The translations under genes and the position numbers were made by a program. Shown here one piece after another: positions 1-8,991 of a DNA stretch of 64,000 nucleotides (the stretch's first letter is position 1; the number at the start of each line of letters is the position of its first letter). The notes beneath the pieces are model-generated. The model was not told where the DNA came from. It saw only the letters and a program-made list of their open reading frames with translations, and searched no databases. This DNA comes from Marivirga sericea (GTDB taxonomy: Bacteria > Bacteroidota > Bacteroidia > Cytophagales > Cyclobacteriaceae): contig NZ_FXAW01000002.1 in NCBI RefSeq assembly GCF_900177665.1, positions 62,001-126,000 of the forward strand, in the 5' to 3' direction.

Positions 1-307
1 AATGTACTTCGCTCAAGAAAATTGGAATATAATCACCTCTTCCTTCTTGAATCGCTTTTCTAACGTTTCCACCTACAAATGCACTGTTAATTCTAAAAGA
101 TTTATAAAAAGGCTCTTCTGTATAAGCAGCCCTTCCTTCTGTATGCAAATGCATGATTTCCACATTTTCCAATGATTGATATCTGTTGGATAGTGCGTCT
201 ATCAAAGTTACAGGAGTCATGGCTGCACCTTGAATAAATACTCTGTCGCCTGATTTTACATGTGAAACTGCGTCTTCTGCAGTTACTATTTTTAATGAGT
301 TATCCAT
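1..307 (-). CDS. Acetyl-CoA hydrolase/transferase family protein (N-terminal part)
   Basis: Only the first 102 codons are in the window; the gene runs off the left edge. The start is the ATG whose complement lies at 305-307, and translation begins MDNSLKIVTAEDAVSHVKSG. The glycine-containing segment VFIQGAAMTPVTLIDAL and the following MHLHTEGRAAY match the N-terminal domain of family I CoA-transferases of the acetyl-CoA hydrolase/4-hydroxybutyrate CoA-transferase type, cytosolic enzymes that move CoA between acids. The substrate cannot be told because the catalytic glutamate lies in the missing C-terminal domain. A TAnnTTTG -7 box lies 22 bases upstream of the start. Confidence 0.75.
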   Translation of the reverse strand, partial: MDNSLKIVTAEDAVSHVKSGDRVFIQGAAMTPVTLIDALSNRYQSLENVEIMHLHTEGRAAYTEEPFYKSFRINSAFVGGNVRKAIQEGRGDYIPIFLSEVH

Positions 308-329
308 TGTTCTTATTGTTTTGCGATTG

Positions 330-337
330 CAAATTTA
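330..337 (-). promoter_or_regulatory. Bacteroidota -7 promoter box for the CoA-transferase gene
   Basis: On the minus strand this reads TAAATTTG, matching the TAnnTTTG consensus of the primary sigma factor in Bacteroidota. It lies 22 bases before the start at 307. No well-spaced -33 TTG is visible (the nearest CAA on the plus strand is 26 bases away), so the assignment rests on the -7 box and position. Confidence 0.5.
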
Positions 338-472
338 CTAGCCTTAAGATAAAGATTATTGACCAATACCAAAGAAAAGGTTGATTAATGTCAGGGTTTC
401 TGAGATTAAGGTAACGTTTTATTGAGAATAACAGTTTATTCCTATCTTAGCGGAATATTGGTATTGAACTAT

Positions 473-943
473 ATGTCAAATAATTATTTAAATATAAGAA
501 AAGGAATGCTATTTCCTTTTCAATTTCAATTGCTGGGCTATATACTTTTATTGACGGGACTTGCAGTGTTAGTTATTAATATTTTGGCTAGTGTAATTCT
601 TGTTGTAATAGGCGGATTCATCGTCACAGCATATTCAGGAACTGAATTCAAAGAAGGGCACTTTAGAGCATACAATGCTTTCGGTTTTATGAAATTTGGA
701 GAATGGCAGACACTTTCCAAAGTAGAAAAGCTTTTTATTAAGAAGGTGAATACAAGTCAAAAAATGTATGGCCGGGCCAATCAAAGTTCAATAATTAAAA
801 GTATCAGATTTAAAGCTTTTTTAAAGTTTGAAAACGGCAATTCGATTCTCTTTTACGAAACTAAAAACTACAATAGACTGAAAGAGAAGGCAGAAAATAT
901 GGCTAGGTACCTAAATCTAGAAATTGTTGATTATTCTAAGTAA
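473..943 (+). CDS. Small membrane protein of unknown function
   Basis: I do not recognise the family. The frame is open from a TTG at 422, but the first ATG at 473 (MSNNYLNIRKGM) gives a more natural 156-residue product. Residues about 15-60 form two closely spaced hydrophobic helices separated by a very short turn; the rest is a hydrophilic, basic domain with alternating beta-like segments ending in YLNLEIVDYSK. The layout of a two-helix hairpin followed by a cytosolic domain is common in small Bacteroidota membrane proteins. It is transcribed rightward and converges on the STAS-like gene 36 bases downstream. No promoter box was found. Confidence 0.55.
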   Translation: MSNNYLNIRKGMLFPFQFQLLGYILLLTGLAVLVINILASVILVVIGGFIVTAYSGTEFKEGHFRAYNAFGFMKFGEWQTLSKVEKLFIKKVNTSQKMYGRANQSSIIKSIRFKAFLKFENGNSILFYETKNYNRLKEKAENMARYLNLEIVDYSK

Positions 944-979
944 TGGACTATAGAGAGTCACTAAAATTTCAAGATTGAT

Positions 980-1390
980 TTACAATGATTTGGCTTCTTT
1001 ATTATCTTTATTTAATTCTTGTATCCAGTCATGAGCTTCTTCCATTTTTGAAACTATCTTGTAAGGAACCGGTTGATTTTGAAATGAAAAAATCATTTTT
1101 AAGACAGCCCTGATTGCTGTACTCGGGATTACGTATGCGGTACCTAAACAATAGTTTTGCATTAGTTTCCAATGTTGGTTTAACCAAGATGCCTGTTTTT
1201 TCTGATGAGATAATTTCGGAATTGTTGCTTTACTAGCATCAAAAATGATTGCTATAGTTTTGCGATCATCGTAACAGCTTTCCACTTCGTCCAAGTATAA
1301 TTGGAAATTCTCATCTGTGCTTTTTTCTCCCGTAAAACTAACGGTAACAATTGGCATTTGGGAAGAATCGATTTTTGCGTAGGGCTTCAT
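980..1390 (-). CDS. STAS-like (SpoIIAA-type) domain protein
   Basis: This 136-residue protein has no signal peptide or membrane segment and should be cytosolic. Its pattern, an N-terminal beta strand (MPIVTVSFTG), a helix, the core strand TIAIIFDASKA and further helix/strand pairs, suggests a STAS or SEC14-like fold as in anti-sigma-factor antagonists. In classical SpoIIAA a phosphorylated serine follows the core strand; here DASKAT has a serine and a threonine near that place, which is suggestive only. The gene stands alone downstream of gltD, 159 bases from its stop. The fold assignment is inference from pattern; the function is unknown. Confidence 0.5.
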   Translation of the reverse strand: MKPYAKIDSSQMPIVTVSFTGEKSTDENFQLYLDEVESCYDDRKTIAIIFDASKATIPKLSHQKKQASWLNQHWKLMQNYCLGTAYVIPSTAIRAVLKMIFSFQNQPVPYKIVSKMEEAHDWIQELNKDNKEAKSL

Positions 1391-1480
1391 TCTAAAAAGA
1401 TGTTAGATATCTAGAAACTACGTAAAATTAGTAATGTTTAGATTACTTTTGCTAACGCGTACTTTAGTTGAACTTAAAAC

Positions 1481-1499
1481 AGCTTTTTAACTAAAAGCT
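1481..1499 (-). terminator. Weak hairpin downstream of gltBD
   Basis: AGCTTTT (1481-1487) pairs with AAAAGCT (1493-1499) around a 5-base loop, and on the minus strand is followed by GTTTT. It sits 51 bases beyond the gltD stop, as expected for a modest intrinsic terminator of the gltBD transcript. The stem is AT-rich and the T-run short, so it may leak into the STAS-like gene. Confidence 0.35.
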
Positions 1500-1549
1500 A
1501 TTCATCGAGTTTTCTTGTAGCACTTATACTTGCAATTTAAGCCAGAACA

Positions 1550-3013
1550 TTAAGCGAGATCCGCTACGTTAAAGAAAGAATCATCCTTTGCCGGCAATTC
1601 AGTTTTGCCCATCAAATAGTGATCTACTTCTCTAGCGGCTTCTCTGCCTTCCGAAATAGCCCATACTACTAACGATTGTCCCCTTCTCGCATCACCTGCT
1701 GTAAATATGTTATCCACATTGGTTTTGTAATCATTGGCCTCAACAGTCCCTGTTTGTGTTTTATGCACGCCAAGGCTATCTAATAAATGATTTTCAGGAT
1801 GCGTGAAACCTATTGCTAACAATGCCAATTCACAAGGCACATCTCTTTCAGTACCTTGGATTTCCTGCATACTTTGTCTTCCACCTTGATTTACCCACTC
1901 AATATCGACTAAAGTAATGTGAGTCAATTCTCCTTTTTCGTTGCCCTTAAATTCTTTGGTCAGTACACCCCATTTTCTTTCGCCACCTTCTTCGTGAGAT
2001 GATGAAGTACGTAAAGTCATAGGCCATAGTGGCCAAGGATCCGCTTCCCCTCTATTTTGAGGTGGTTTTGGCATTAATTCCAATTGTAACACTGAACTTG
2101 CATGTTGCCTGTGAGAAGTTCCTATGCAATCAGAACCGGTATCACCGCCACCAATTACCACCACATTTTTTCCCTCAGCTGATATTTTATCTTTTACTTC
2201 ATCACCGGCAACTTCTTTATTTTGCATAGTCAAGAAATCCATAGCGTATTGAATACCTTTTAATTTCCTTCCTGGGATAGGTAAATCTCTAGGGACTGTA
2301 GATCCGGTGCAAATCACAATGGAATCAAAATCATCTTTTAACATATCAGGATTAATATTTTTACCCACTTCCGCATTTACTTTAAAGCGAACACCTTCTT
2401 CGTCCATGATATTGATTCTGCGCTCAACATATTGTTTTTCCAGTTTAAAATCAGGAATTCCATAGCGTAATAAGCCTCCAATTCTGGATTCTCTTTCGAA
2501 AACAGTGACCCAATGACCAGCTTTGTTGAGTTGATCAGCGGCTGCTAAACCGGCTGGTCCTGAACCAATTACTGCTACTTTTTTGCCTGTTCTATCCTTC
2601 GGCGGATCTGCTTTTATATAGCCTAATTCATAAGCCTTTTCAGCTATGGTTTTTTCAATATGCTCAATGGCTACAGCAGGTTTATTAATACCCAACACGC
2701 AACTTGCCTCACAAGGTGCGGGACATATCCTTCCTGTAAATTCAGGAAAATTATTGGTGGAATATAAAATATCGGCCGCTTCTTCCCAGTTTTCCCGATA
2801 AACTGCATCATTAAATTCAGGTATGATATTACCTAAAGGACAGCCGGAATGGCAAAATGGGATACCACAATCCATACATCTAGCTGCCTGCTTTTTAGTT
2901 TTTACTTCAGGAAATGGCTGATATATTTCCTTGAAATCTTCTACTCTCTTTCTAGGGGACCTGCTATCCGGCAACTCCCTATCAAATTTTAAAAATCCGT
3001 CTTGTTGTGCCAT
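1550..3013 (-). CDS. gltD: Glutamate synthase (NADPH) small subunit
   Basis: GltD supplies electrons from NAD(P)H, through FAD and iron-sulfur clusters, to the large subunit GltB, which makes glutamate from 2-oxoglutarate and glutamine. The 487-residue length is normal. Cysteines 46, 49, 54, 58 and 97, 101, 105 are the N-terminal [4Fe-4S] ligands. The FAD Rossmann motif GSGPAG is at about 150-155, and the NAD(P)H site is VVVIGGGDTGSD. The C-terminal GDARRGQSLVVWAISEGR is the usual second FAD contact. It starts one base after the gltB stop, so the two genes are cotranscribed and probably translationally coupled. Confidence 0.96.
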   Translation of the reverse strand: MAQQDGFLKFDRELPDSRSPRKRVEDFKEIYQPFPEVKTKKQAARCMDCGIPFCHSGCPLGNIIPEFNDAVYRENWEEAADILYSTNNFPEFTGRICPAPCEASCVLGINKPAVAIEHIEKTIAEKAYELGYIKADPPKDRTGKKVAVIGSGPAGLAAADQLNKAGHWVTVFERESRIGGLLRYGIPDFKLEKQYVERRINIMDEEGVRFKVNAEVGKNINPDMLKDDFDSIVICTGSTVPRDLPIPGRKLKGIQYAMDFLTMQNKEVAGDEVKDKISAEGKNVVVIGGGDTGSDCIGTSHRQHASSVLQLELMPKPPQNRGEADPWPLWPMTLRTSSSHEEGGERKWGVLTKEFKGNEKGELTHITLVDIEWVNQGGRQSMQEIQGTERDVPCELALLAIGFTHPENHLLDSLGVHKTQTGTVEANDYKTNVDNIFTAGDARRGQSLVVWAISEGREAAREVDHYLMGKTELPAKDDSFFNVADLA

Positions 3014-3014
3014 A

Positions 3015-6000
3015 TTATGCTACAATTTTTTCCTTCTCTTTTTGTTCCTCGACTTTTTTAGCCTCCAATATGCGTTTGAAATCATGCGGAATTACTTTGA
3101 TAAATTGAGGAAGGTATTCTTCAAAGTTATCTAGTATTCGATGGGCTTTTTGGCTTCCCGTTGACTGCGCATGATAATTAATGAGGGTCTTCAATTCTTC
3201 CACATCTTCTTCCGATGGACTTTCTAAGCCAACCATGGCTTTATTGCAGTTATCCTCAAAATCTTGTTTTTCATCTAATATATATGCAATACCACCACTC
3301 ATTCCAGCGGCAAAGTTTTTACCGGTTTCACCGAGTACGACTACTCTTCCTCCTGTCATATATTCACAAGCGTGATCGCCCACTCCTTCTACCACGGCTG
3401 TAACTCCTGAATTTCTTACTGCAAATCTTTCTCCTGCCATGCCGTTGATGTAGGCATATCCGGAAGTAGCTCCGTAGAAGGCTACATTTCCAATGATTAT
3501 ATTCTCAGAAGCATCGAAACTAGAGTTTTTAGGTGGGTAAATGATTAATTTTCCACCAGAAAGTCCTTTGCCGTAATAGTCATTAGATTCTCCTTCTATC
3601 TCAAATGTGACGCCTTGTGCTAAAAAAGCGCCAAAACTTTGTCCAGCAGAGCCTTCAAATTTATATCGGATGGTGTCCTCTGGCAGACCCTCTCCCTTGT
3701 ATTTTTTACTGATTTCATTTGACAGAATAGCGCCAACTGCTCTATTGATATTGCGAATCTGGAAAGTGGAACGTATAGGTTTCTGACTATCCATTGCCTC
3801 TTTGGCTGTTTCCAGTAGTTCCCAATCTAGTACGTCTTCTAGCTCGTGTTCTTGCTCTATTTGTTTGAAAACCCCCACTTGTTCTGGGATATTTTCCTGA
3901 TACAGGATTGGGCTCAAATCTAGATCTTTTAATTTCCAGAAAGGCACATCATTTCTGATTTTAAGCACCTCAGAATGTCCGACCATTTCATCAATAGTTC
4001 GGAAGCCCAATTGGGCCATGATTTCACGTAAATCCTCAGTTAAGAATTTGAAGAAATTCACCACATGCTCAGGCTCACCAGTAAATAATTTTCTTAGTTC
4101 GGGATTTTGTGTAGCAACTCCTACCGGGCAGGTGTTGGTATGACATTTTCGCATCATAATACAGCCTTCCACTACAAGTGCTGCAGTGGAGATTCCCCAT
4201 TCTTCAGCGCCCAAAAGTGTGGCGATTGCTAAATCTCTACCTGTACGCATCTGCCCATCTGTTTGGACGGTAATGCGGCTTCTCAGATTATTTTTCACCA
4301 AGGTTTGGTGCGCTTCTGCTAAGCCCAGTTCCCATGGCAAACCTGCATGTCGAATGGAGCTAAGTGGCGATGCCCCCGTCCCGCCATCTGCGCCTGAAAT
4401 CAAAACAACATCTGCATTAGCTTTAGAAACTCCCGCTGCCACAGTGCCAACCCCAGCTTGTGAAACCAATTTCACATTGATTCTCGCAGCCCGATTAGCA
4501 TTTTTCAAATCAAAGATTAACTGTGCTAAATCTTCAATAGAATAAATGTCATGATGTGGAGGCGGTGAGATTAATCCTACTCCCGGCGTGGAATGCCTTA
4601 CTCTTCCGATCCATTCATCAACTTTATGACCTGGTAACTGTCCCCCTTCTCCGGGCTTGGCTCCTTGGGCCATTTTAATTTGCAATTCATCAGCATTGGT
4701 CAAATAATAACTGGTTACGCCAAATCTACCTGAAGCTACTTGTTTGATGGCAGAGCGTTCCCAATCTCCATTGGGTTTAACCTCAAATCTCACTTCATCT
4801 TCTCCACCTTCTCCACTATTACTTTTAGCGCCAATTCTATTCATAGCGATAGCTAATGTGGAATGGGCTTCATGAGAAATAGAACCAAATGACATAGCAC
4901 CAGTGGCAAATCTTCTCATGATTTTTTCAGCTGGTTCCACCTCTGATAAAGAAATAGGAACTCGCTTTTTGAAATCAAAGAGCCCTCTTAAAGTGAGTGT
5001 ATCTTTAACTTGATCATTAATTTTGGAAGCATATTTCTTGTATAAAGAGAAATTAGCCGTCTTGGTCGAATGCTGAAGCAGATGGATGGTTTCTGGATTG
5101 AAAAGGTGCTTTTCACCTCTTTGTTTCCATTGATATACACCGCCAACTTCAAGACCTTTCTTGACGTGCTCATTTTTAGGGAAAGCTTGCAAATGTCTGA
5201 CCAAAACTTCTCTTGCTAAGCCATCAAAATCAATTCCTTCAATTCTAGATATAGTGCCGGTGAAGCATTTTTCGATTACGGTAGAATGCAGGCCTAGGGC
5301 TTCAAATATTTGTGCGCTTTGATAAGATTGCAAAGTACTAATACCCATTTTGGATAAGATTTTCAATAAACCGTATCCAATGGCAGTTTGATAGTTGGCA
5401 ACGGCTTCTTCCTTAGTGATGTCCTCACCTAAAAGCTTTTTATCATGTAAATTTTCTATGGATTTGATGGCCAGATATGGATTGATAGCACTGGCTCCAT
5501 AGCCGATAATCGTTGCATAGTGATGTGTTTCACGAACATCTCCAGCCTCTACAATTAGACCGGTCTTAGTTCTTAAGTTCTTTTTTACCAAGTGTTGGTG
5601 CACAGCACCTGTTGATATGAGCGAAGGAATAGGGGCATGATTTTCATCTATGTTTTTATCGGAAAGAATTAAGACAACTTTTCCGTTATTGGCCGCATCT
5701 TCTGCTTTTGCACAAATAGCATTTAGGCCTTCTTCTAATCTGCCAGGAGCTCCATCAGCATTAAATACGCAATCGATGATCTCGTAATCAAAGCCGATAT
5801 CTTTCAAATACATGAATTTGGCTATATCCGAATCAAGCAAAACAGGTTGTGATATATGTACTTGTTTTGCATGTGCAGGCGTTTCCTCCAAAATATTTAA
5901 ACTTTCCCCTACTCGGGTGAATAAGGACATCACCATTCGCTCACGAATCGGGTCAATTGGCGGGTTACTCACTTGTGCAAAAAGCTGTTTGAAATAATTA

Positions 6001-7538
6001 GCTATATGTTGGCTTTGCTTGCTCAAAATAGCTAAAGGCGTATCGGCACCCATAGAGCCAATAGGTTCTGTCGCACGAACTGCCATATCTGCTAAAATTA
6101 CTTTTAGCTCTTCGGAAGTATATCCGTAAGCCTTCTGTTTTCTTAGCAGGATATCTCCGGAGATCTTTTCAGTTTTGATTTCTGGAACTGGAAGGTTTCT
6201 CAATTTTACTCTATGAGCGATAATCCAATCTTGATACGATTTATTAGCCGTAACTCCTTCCTTGATCTCTTCATCAAATAGGACTTTTTGTTTCTCGATA
6301 TCAGCCATGAGCATTTTTCCAGGCTGCAGCCTACCTTTTTGAATCACATCATCTGATGCAACTGGTAAGGCTCCAGCCTCTGAAGAAACGATCAATCTTC
6401 CGCTTTTAGTAATGCAAAATCTGGAAGGACGTAAGCCATTCCTATCTAAGGTAGCCCCAACTTTTTTGCCATCTGTGAATATCAAGGCGGCAGGACCATC
6501 CCAAGGTTCCATTATGGAAGCATGATATTTATAAAATGCCTTGCGGTCTTTGTCCATCATGCTATTATCTTGCCAAGCTTCCGGAACCAACATCATCATA
6601 ACATGTTCCAAAGGTCTGCCGTCCAATACCAACATTTCTACTATTCCATCCAAATTGGCAGAATCTGAATGTTCTGGATTGGTTACCGGCAATAATTTTG
6701 CTAAATCTTCATCCGTAAAAACTTTGGAATCAAAATTGGCTTCCTTGGATTTCATTTTGGTGACATTTCCTCTAATGGTATTGATTTCACCATTGTGGGC
6801 AATAAAACGGAAAGGCTGTGCCAGTTTCCAATTTGGGAATGTATTAGTTGAAAATCTTGAATGAATAATTGCAAAGGCAGATTTGAACCGCTCATCCCTT
6901 AAATCATCAAAATACTCTCTCAGTTGATTGGTTCTTAATTGACCTTTATAGATTACAGTATTAGTAGACAGACTGCAAACATAGAATGCTTTGTTGTTTC
7001 CTTGTACATTATGGCCAATGAAGTGAGTACTATAATTTCGTAAGACAAATAGCTTTCTTTCTAATTCATCTACAGTGATCTCATTATTCGCTTGAATAAA
7101 TACCTGCTCAATGATAGGCTCTACTGGCTTTGCACCTGCACCGGGCACTTTTTCGTTGACTGGAATGGTTCTGTAACCTAAAATTTTTAAATCTAATTCT
7201 AGGGCATGTTTATCTAATATAGCTTTACATTCCTCTGTAACCTTTGTCATTTTGGAGAAGAAGAATACGCCTGTACCTACAGGTTTATTATCGTCTATGG
7301 AAATATTGGCGTCTTGGGAAGTCCATTTGATGAAATGTTCATCAATCTGCAACATGATACCAGCTCCATCACCAGTTTGTTTGTCAGCCCCAGTTCCGCC
7401 TCGATGCTCCATATTTTCTAACATATCCAGAGCATCTTGAATAAGTTGGAATTCTTTTTTTCCATTGATATTAACGATGGTGCCTATTCCGCAGGCATCA
7501 TGTTCAAAAGCTGAATTGTAAAGAGAATTATTGTGCAT
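3015..7538 (-). CDS. gltB: Glutamate synthase large subunit
   Basis: This 1507-residue protein is a complete bacterial GOGAT alpha subunit. The catalytic cysteine of the type 2 amidotransferase domain is Cys16 (EHDACGIG), so the first 15 residues should be a cleaved propeptide. The glutaminase domain covers about 16-420, the FMN-binding synthase barrel about 850-1200, and the C-terminal GXGXG beta-helix about 1250-1480. The 3Fe-4S ligands lie in CIMMRKCHTNTCPVG near residue 1130. Ammonia made from glutamine is channelled to 2-oxoglutarate. It is the first gene of gltB-gltD; its leader has a -7 box at 7663-7670 and a striking palindrome at 7615-7648. Confidence 0.97.
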   Translation of the reverse strand: MHNNSLYNSAFEHDACGIGTIVNINGKKEFQLIQDALDMLENMEHRGGTGADKQTGDGAGIMLQIDEHFIKWTSQDANISIDDNKPVGTGVFFFSKMTKVTEECKAILDKHALELDLKILGYRTIPVNEKVPGAGAKPVEPIIEQVFIQANNEITVDELERKLFVLRNYSTHFIGHNVQGNNKAFYVCSLSTNTVIYKGQLRTNQLREYFDDLRDERFKSAFAIIHSRFSTNTFPNWKLAQPFRFIAHNGEINTIRGNVTKMKSKEANFDSKVFTDEDLAKLLPVTNPEHSDSANLDGIVEMLVLDGRPLEHVMMMLVPEAWQDNSMMDKDRKAFYKYHASIMEPWDGPAALIFTDGKKVGATLDRNGLRPSRFCITKSGRLIVSSEAGALPVASDDVIQKGRLQPGKMLMADIEKQKVLFDEEIKEGVTANKSYQDWIIAHRVKLRNLPVPEIKTEKISGDILLRKQKAYGYTSEELKVILADMAVRATEPIGSMGADTPLAILSKQSQHIANYFKQLFAQVSNPPIDPIRERMVMSLFTRVGESLNILEETPAHAKQVHISQPVLLDSDIAKFMYLKDIGFDYEIIDCVFNADGAPGRLEEGLNAICAKAEDAANNGKVVLILSDKNIDENHAPIPSLISTGAVHQHLVKKNLRTKTGLIVEAGDVRETHHYATIIGYGASAINPYLAIKSIENLHDKKLLGEDITKEEAVANYQTAIGYGLLKILSKMGISTLQSYQSAQIFEALGLHSTVIEKCFTGTISRIEGIDFDGLAREVLVRHLQAFPKNEHVKKGLEVGGVYQWKQRGEKHLFNPETIHLLQHSTKTANFSLYKKYASKINDQVKDTLTLRGLFDFKKRVPISLSEVEPAEKIMRRFATGAMSFGSISHEAHSTLAIAMNRIGAKSNSGEGGEDEVRFEVKPNGDWERSAIKQVASGRFGVTSYYLTNADELQIKMAQGAKPGEGGQLPGHKVDEWIGRVRHSTPGVGLISPPPHHDIYSIEDLAQLIFDLKNANRAARINVKLVSQAGVGTVAAGVSKANADVVLISGADGGTGASPLSSIRHAGLPWELGLAEAHQTLVKNNLRSRITVQTDGQMRTGRDLAIATLLGAEEWGISTAALVVEGCIMMRKCHTNTCPVGVATQNPELRKLFTGEPEHVVNFFKFLTEDLREIMAQLGFRTIDEMVGHSEVLKIRNDVPFWKLKDLDLSPILYQENIPEQVGVFKQIEQEHELEDVLDWELLETAKEAMDSQKPIRSTFQIRNINRAVGAILSNEISKKYKGEGLPEDTIRYKFEGSAGQSFGAFLAQGVTFEIEGESNDYYGKGLSGGKLIIYPPKNSSFDASENIIIGNVAFYGATSGYAYINGMAGERFAVRNSGVTAVVEGVGDHACEYMTGGRVVVLGETGKNFAAGMSGGIAYILDEKQDFEDNCNKAMVGLESPSEEDVEELKTLINYHAQSTGSQKAHRILDNFEEYLPQFIKVIPHDFKRILEAKKVEEQKEKEKIVA

Positions 7539-7614
7539 AAATTTGATAGTCAGTCAATTGTAAAGTATAATTTACTGATAAATACTAATCCAAAAAAGTA
7601 AAAAATGTTCGAAT

Positions 7615-7648
7615 TTAGTGTAGATACTTAGTGTCTAAGTTACACTAA
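7615..7648. repeat. 34-bp nested inverted repeat in the gltB leader
   Basis: TTAGTGTA (7615-7622) is complementary to TACACTAA (7641-7648), and inside it ACTTAG (7626-7631) is complementary to CTAAGT (7635-7640) around a TGT loop, with only a 3-base bulge (GAT) on one side. The whole forms a 14-base-pair imperfect hairpin. On the gltB strand it lies just downstream of the predicted transcription start and about 77 bases before the start codon. It could be an operator for a dimeric regulator or an RNA leader structure. Confidence 0.6.
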
Positions 7649-7662
7649 CCAACTTTCATATG

Positions 7663-7670
7663 CAAATTTA
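7663..7670 (-). promoter_or_regulatory. -7 promoter box for gltBD
   Basis: The minus strand reads TAAATTTG, a full TAnnTTTG match. Transcription would begin near 7656, giving a leader of about 118 bases that carries the nested palindrome at 7615-7648. No clear -33 TTG is seen at the expected distance. Confidence 0.5.
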
Positions 7671-7761
7671 AGTTCAGGGGTAAATGTTAGATTTGCTAAT
7701 ATATAAAACAGCCCTACACGATTTGAGCGAGATAGAGCAGTTTTTAAGTACTAAAAAAAAA

Positions 7762-8877
7762 TTAATTTTTTGGCATGAGTTTAACGATTTTTCCTGGGCC
7801 TTCCACAGCAACGTAAATGTAGCCATCTGGACTTTCGGCTACATGCCTCACTCGGCCAATGCCCTCTAATAGTTTTTCTTCTTTTACATAGTTGCCTTCA
7901 CCATCTAATACCACTCTATTTAAATATTGGAATTTAAGTGAACCCATCAGTATATTGTTTTTCCATTCTGGATACCGGTCACTTGTAACGAAAGTCATCC
8001 CACATGGAGCAATCGATGGATCCCAATAATGAACGGGTTGCATCATACCCTCTTTTTGGGTTTCATCCGTAATGATGCTGCCATCGTAATCAATTCCGTA
8101 ACTAATTTCAGGCCATCCGTAGTTTTTGGCTTTCTGAACAATGTTTAATTCATCGCCTCCCTTAGGACCATGTTCGTGTGCCCAAAGTTCGCCTGTTTGT
8201 GGATGAAATTGCATTCCTTGAGGATTTCTGTGGCCATAGCTCCAAATGCTATGTTGCGCATCTGGTATTTGTACAAAAGGATTATCATTCGGAACGTCCC
8301 CGTTTTCATGTAATCTATGTACTTTCCCAAAAGGATTCCCAACGGATTGTGCATTATCCATTTCGCCTCTTTCACCTATAGTGAAAAATATATAGCCATC
8401 TTTAAAGTCTATTCGGGAGCCAAAATGAACCCCAGAACGAGTTTTTGGGAATGATTCAAAAATCAATTCTTTGTTCACTAAGTTGTCACCTTCTAATTTG
8501 GCTCTCATAATGGCTGTACTTCCACCACCATCACCTGGCTTTGAAAAGCTAAAGTAAATCCAGCCATTGTTTTCATAATCTGGATGCAATTGGATATCCA
8601 ATAGTCCGCCTTGATTATTAGCGTATACTTTTGGAACCCCATTGAGTTTTTTGCCTGCATATTGATCATTTTCAATTACCAATATTTCTCCGCTGAGTTC
8701 TGTTACAAGCATTCTGCCGTCTGGGAGCCATGTCATTCCCCAGGGATTGTCTAATCCATCTGCAATGGTTACTACTTCAAAGTCTGCCGCAGCTTGTTGT
8801 TTTTCCGGGTCTGCTTGACAAGAAAGGACAATCAGTAAACTGAATAACAGTGTTGGTATAAAGATCGAATTTTTCAT
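7762..8877 (-). CDS. PQQ-dependent aldose sugar dehydrogenase-like lipoprotein
   Basis: The product (371 residues) has a lipoprotein signal ending at Cys20 (IVLSCQADP), so it is exported and lipid-anchored. The mature part is a six-bladed propeller of the soluble glucose/sorbosone dehydrogenase family: NPWGMTWLPDGRMLVTE opens it, HFGSRIDFKDGYIFFTIGE and SYGHRNPQGMQFHP are typical blade motifs, and GEDEL-like GGDELNIV follows HEHGPKGG. Members such as YliI/Asd oxidise the reducing end of aldoses with PQQ. The organism may not make PQQ itself. It is monocistronic by spacing: 114 bases to the acyl-CoA ligase gene upstream and 223 bases to gltB. Confidence 0.88.
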   Translation of the reverse strand: MKNSIFIPTLLFSLLIVLSCQADPEKQQAAADFEVVTIADGLDNPWGMTWLPDGRMLVTELSGEILVIENDQYAGKKLNGVPKVYANNQGGLLDIQLHPDYENNGWIYFSFSKPGDGGGSTAIMRAKLEGDNLVNKELIFESFPKTRSGVHFGSRIDFKDGYIFFTIGERGEMDNAQSVGNPFGKVHRLHENGDVPNDNPFVQIPDAQHSIWSYGHRNPQGMQFHPQTGELWAHEHGPKGGDELNIVQKAKNYGWPEISYGIDYDGSIITDETQKEGMMQPVHYWDPSIAPCGMTFVTSDRYPEWKNNILMGSLKFQYLNRVVLDGEGNYVKEEKLLEGIGRVRHVAESPDGYIYVAVEGPGKIVKLMPKN

Positions 8878-8991
8878 AGTTGATGATTTTTGCTACCTAC
8901 TAGTATACCTAATTGATCAAAATATGTTGGATAACAGCGCTGATCGTCTCCAATAAAGCGAATCTATCATATTAAATAAAGACACTCTTTC

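Noticed and set aside
4186-4545. 119-codon rightward frame
   Set aside because: It lies entirely antisense to the conserved FMN domain of gltB and has no signal, promoter or recognisable motif.
7684-7869. Short rightward frame after the gltB leader
   Set aside because: More than half of it is antisense to the end of the sugar dehydrogenase gene and it has no family resemblance.
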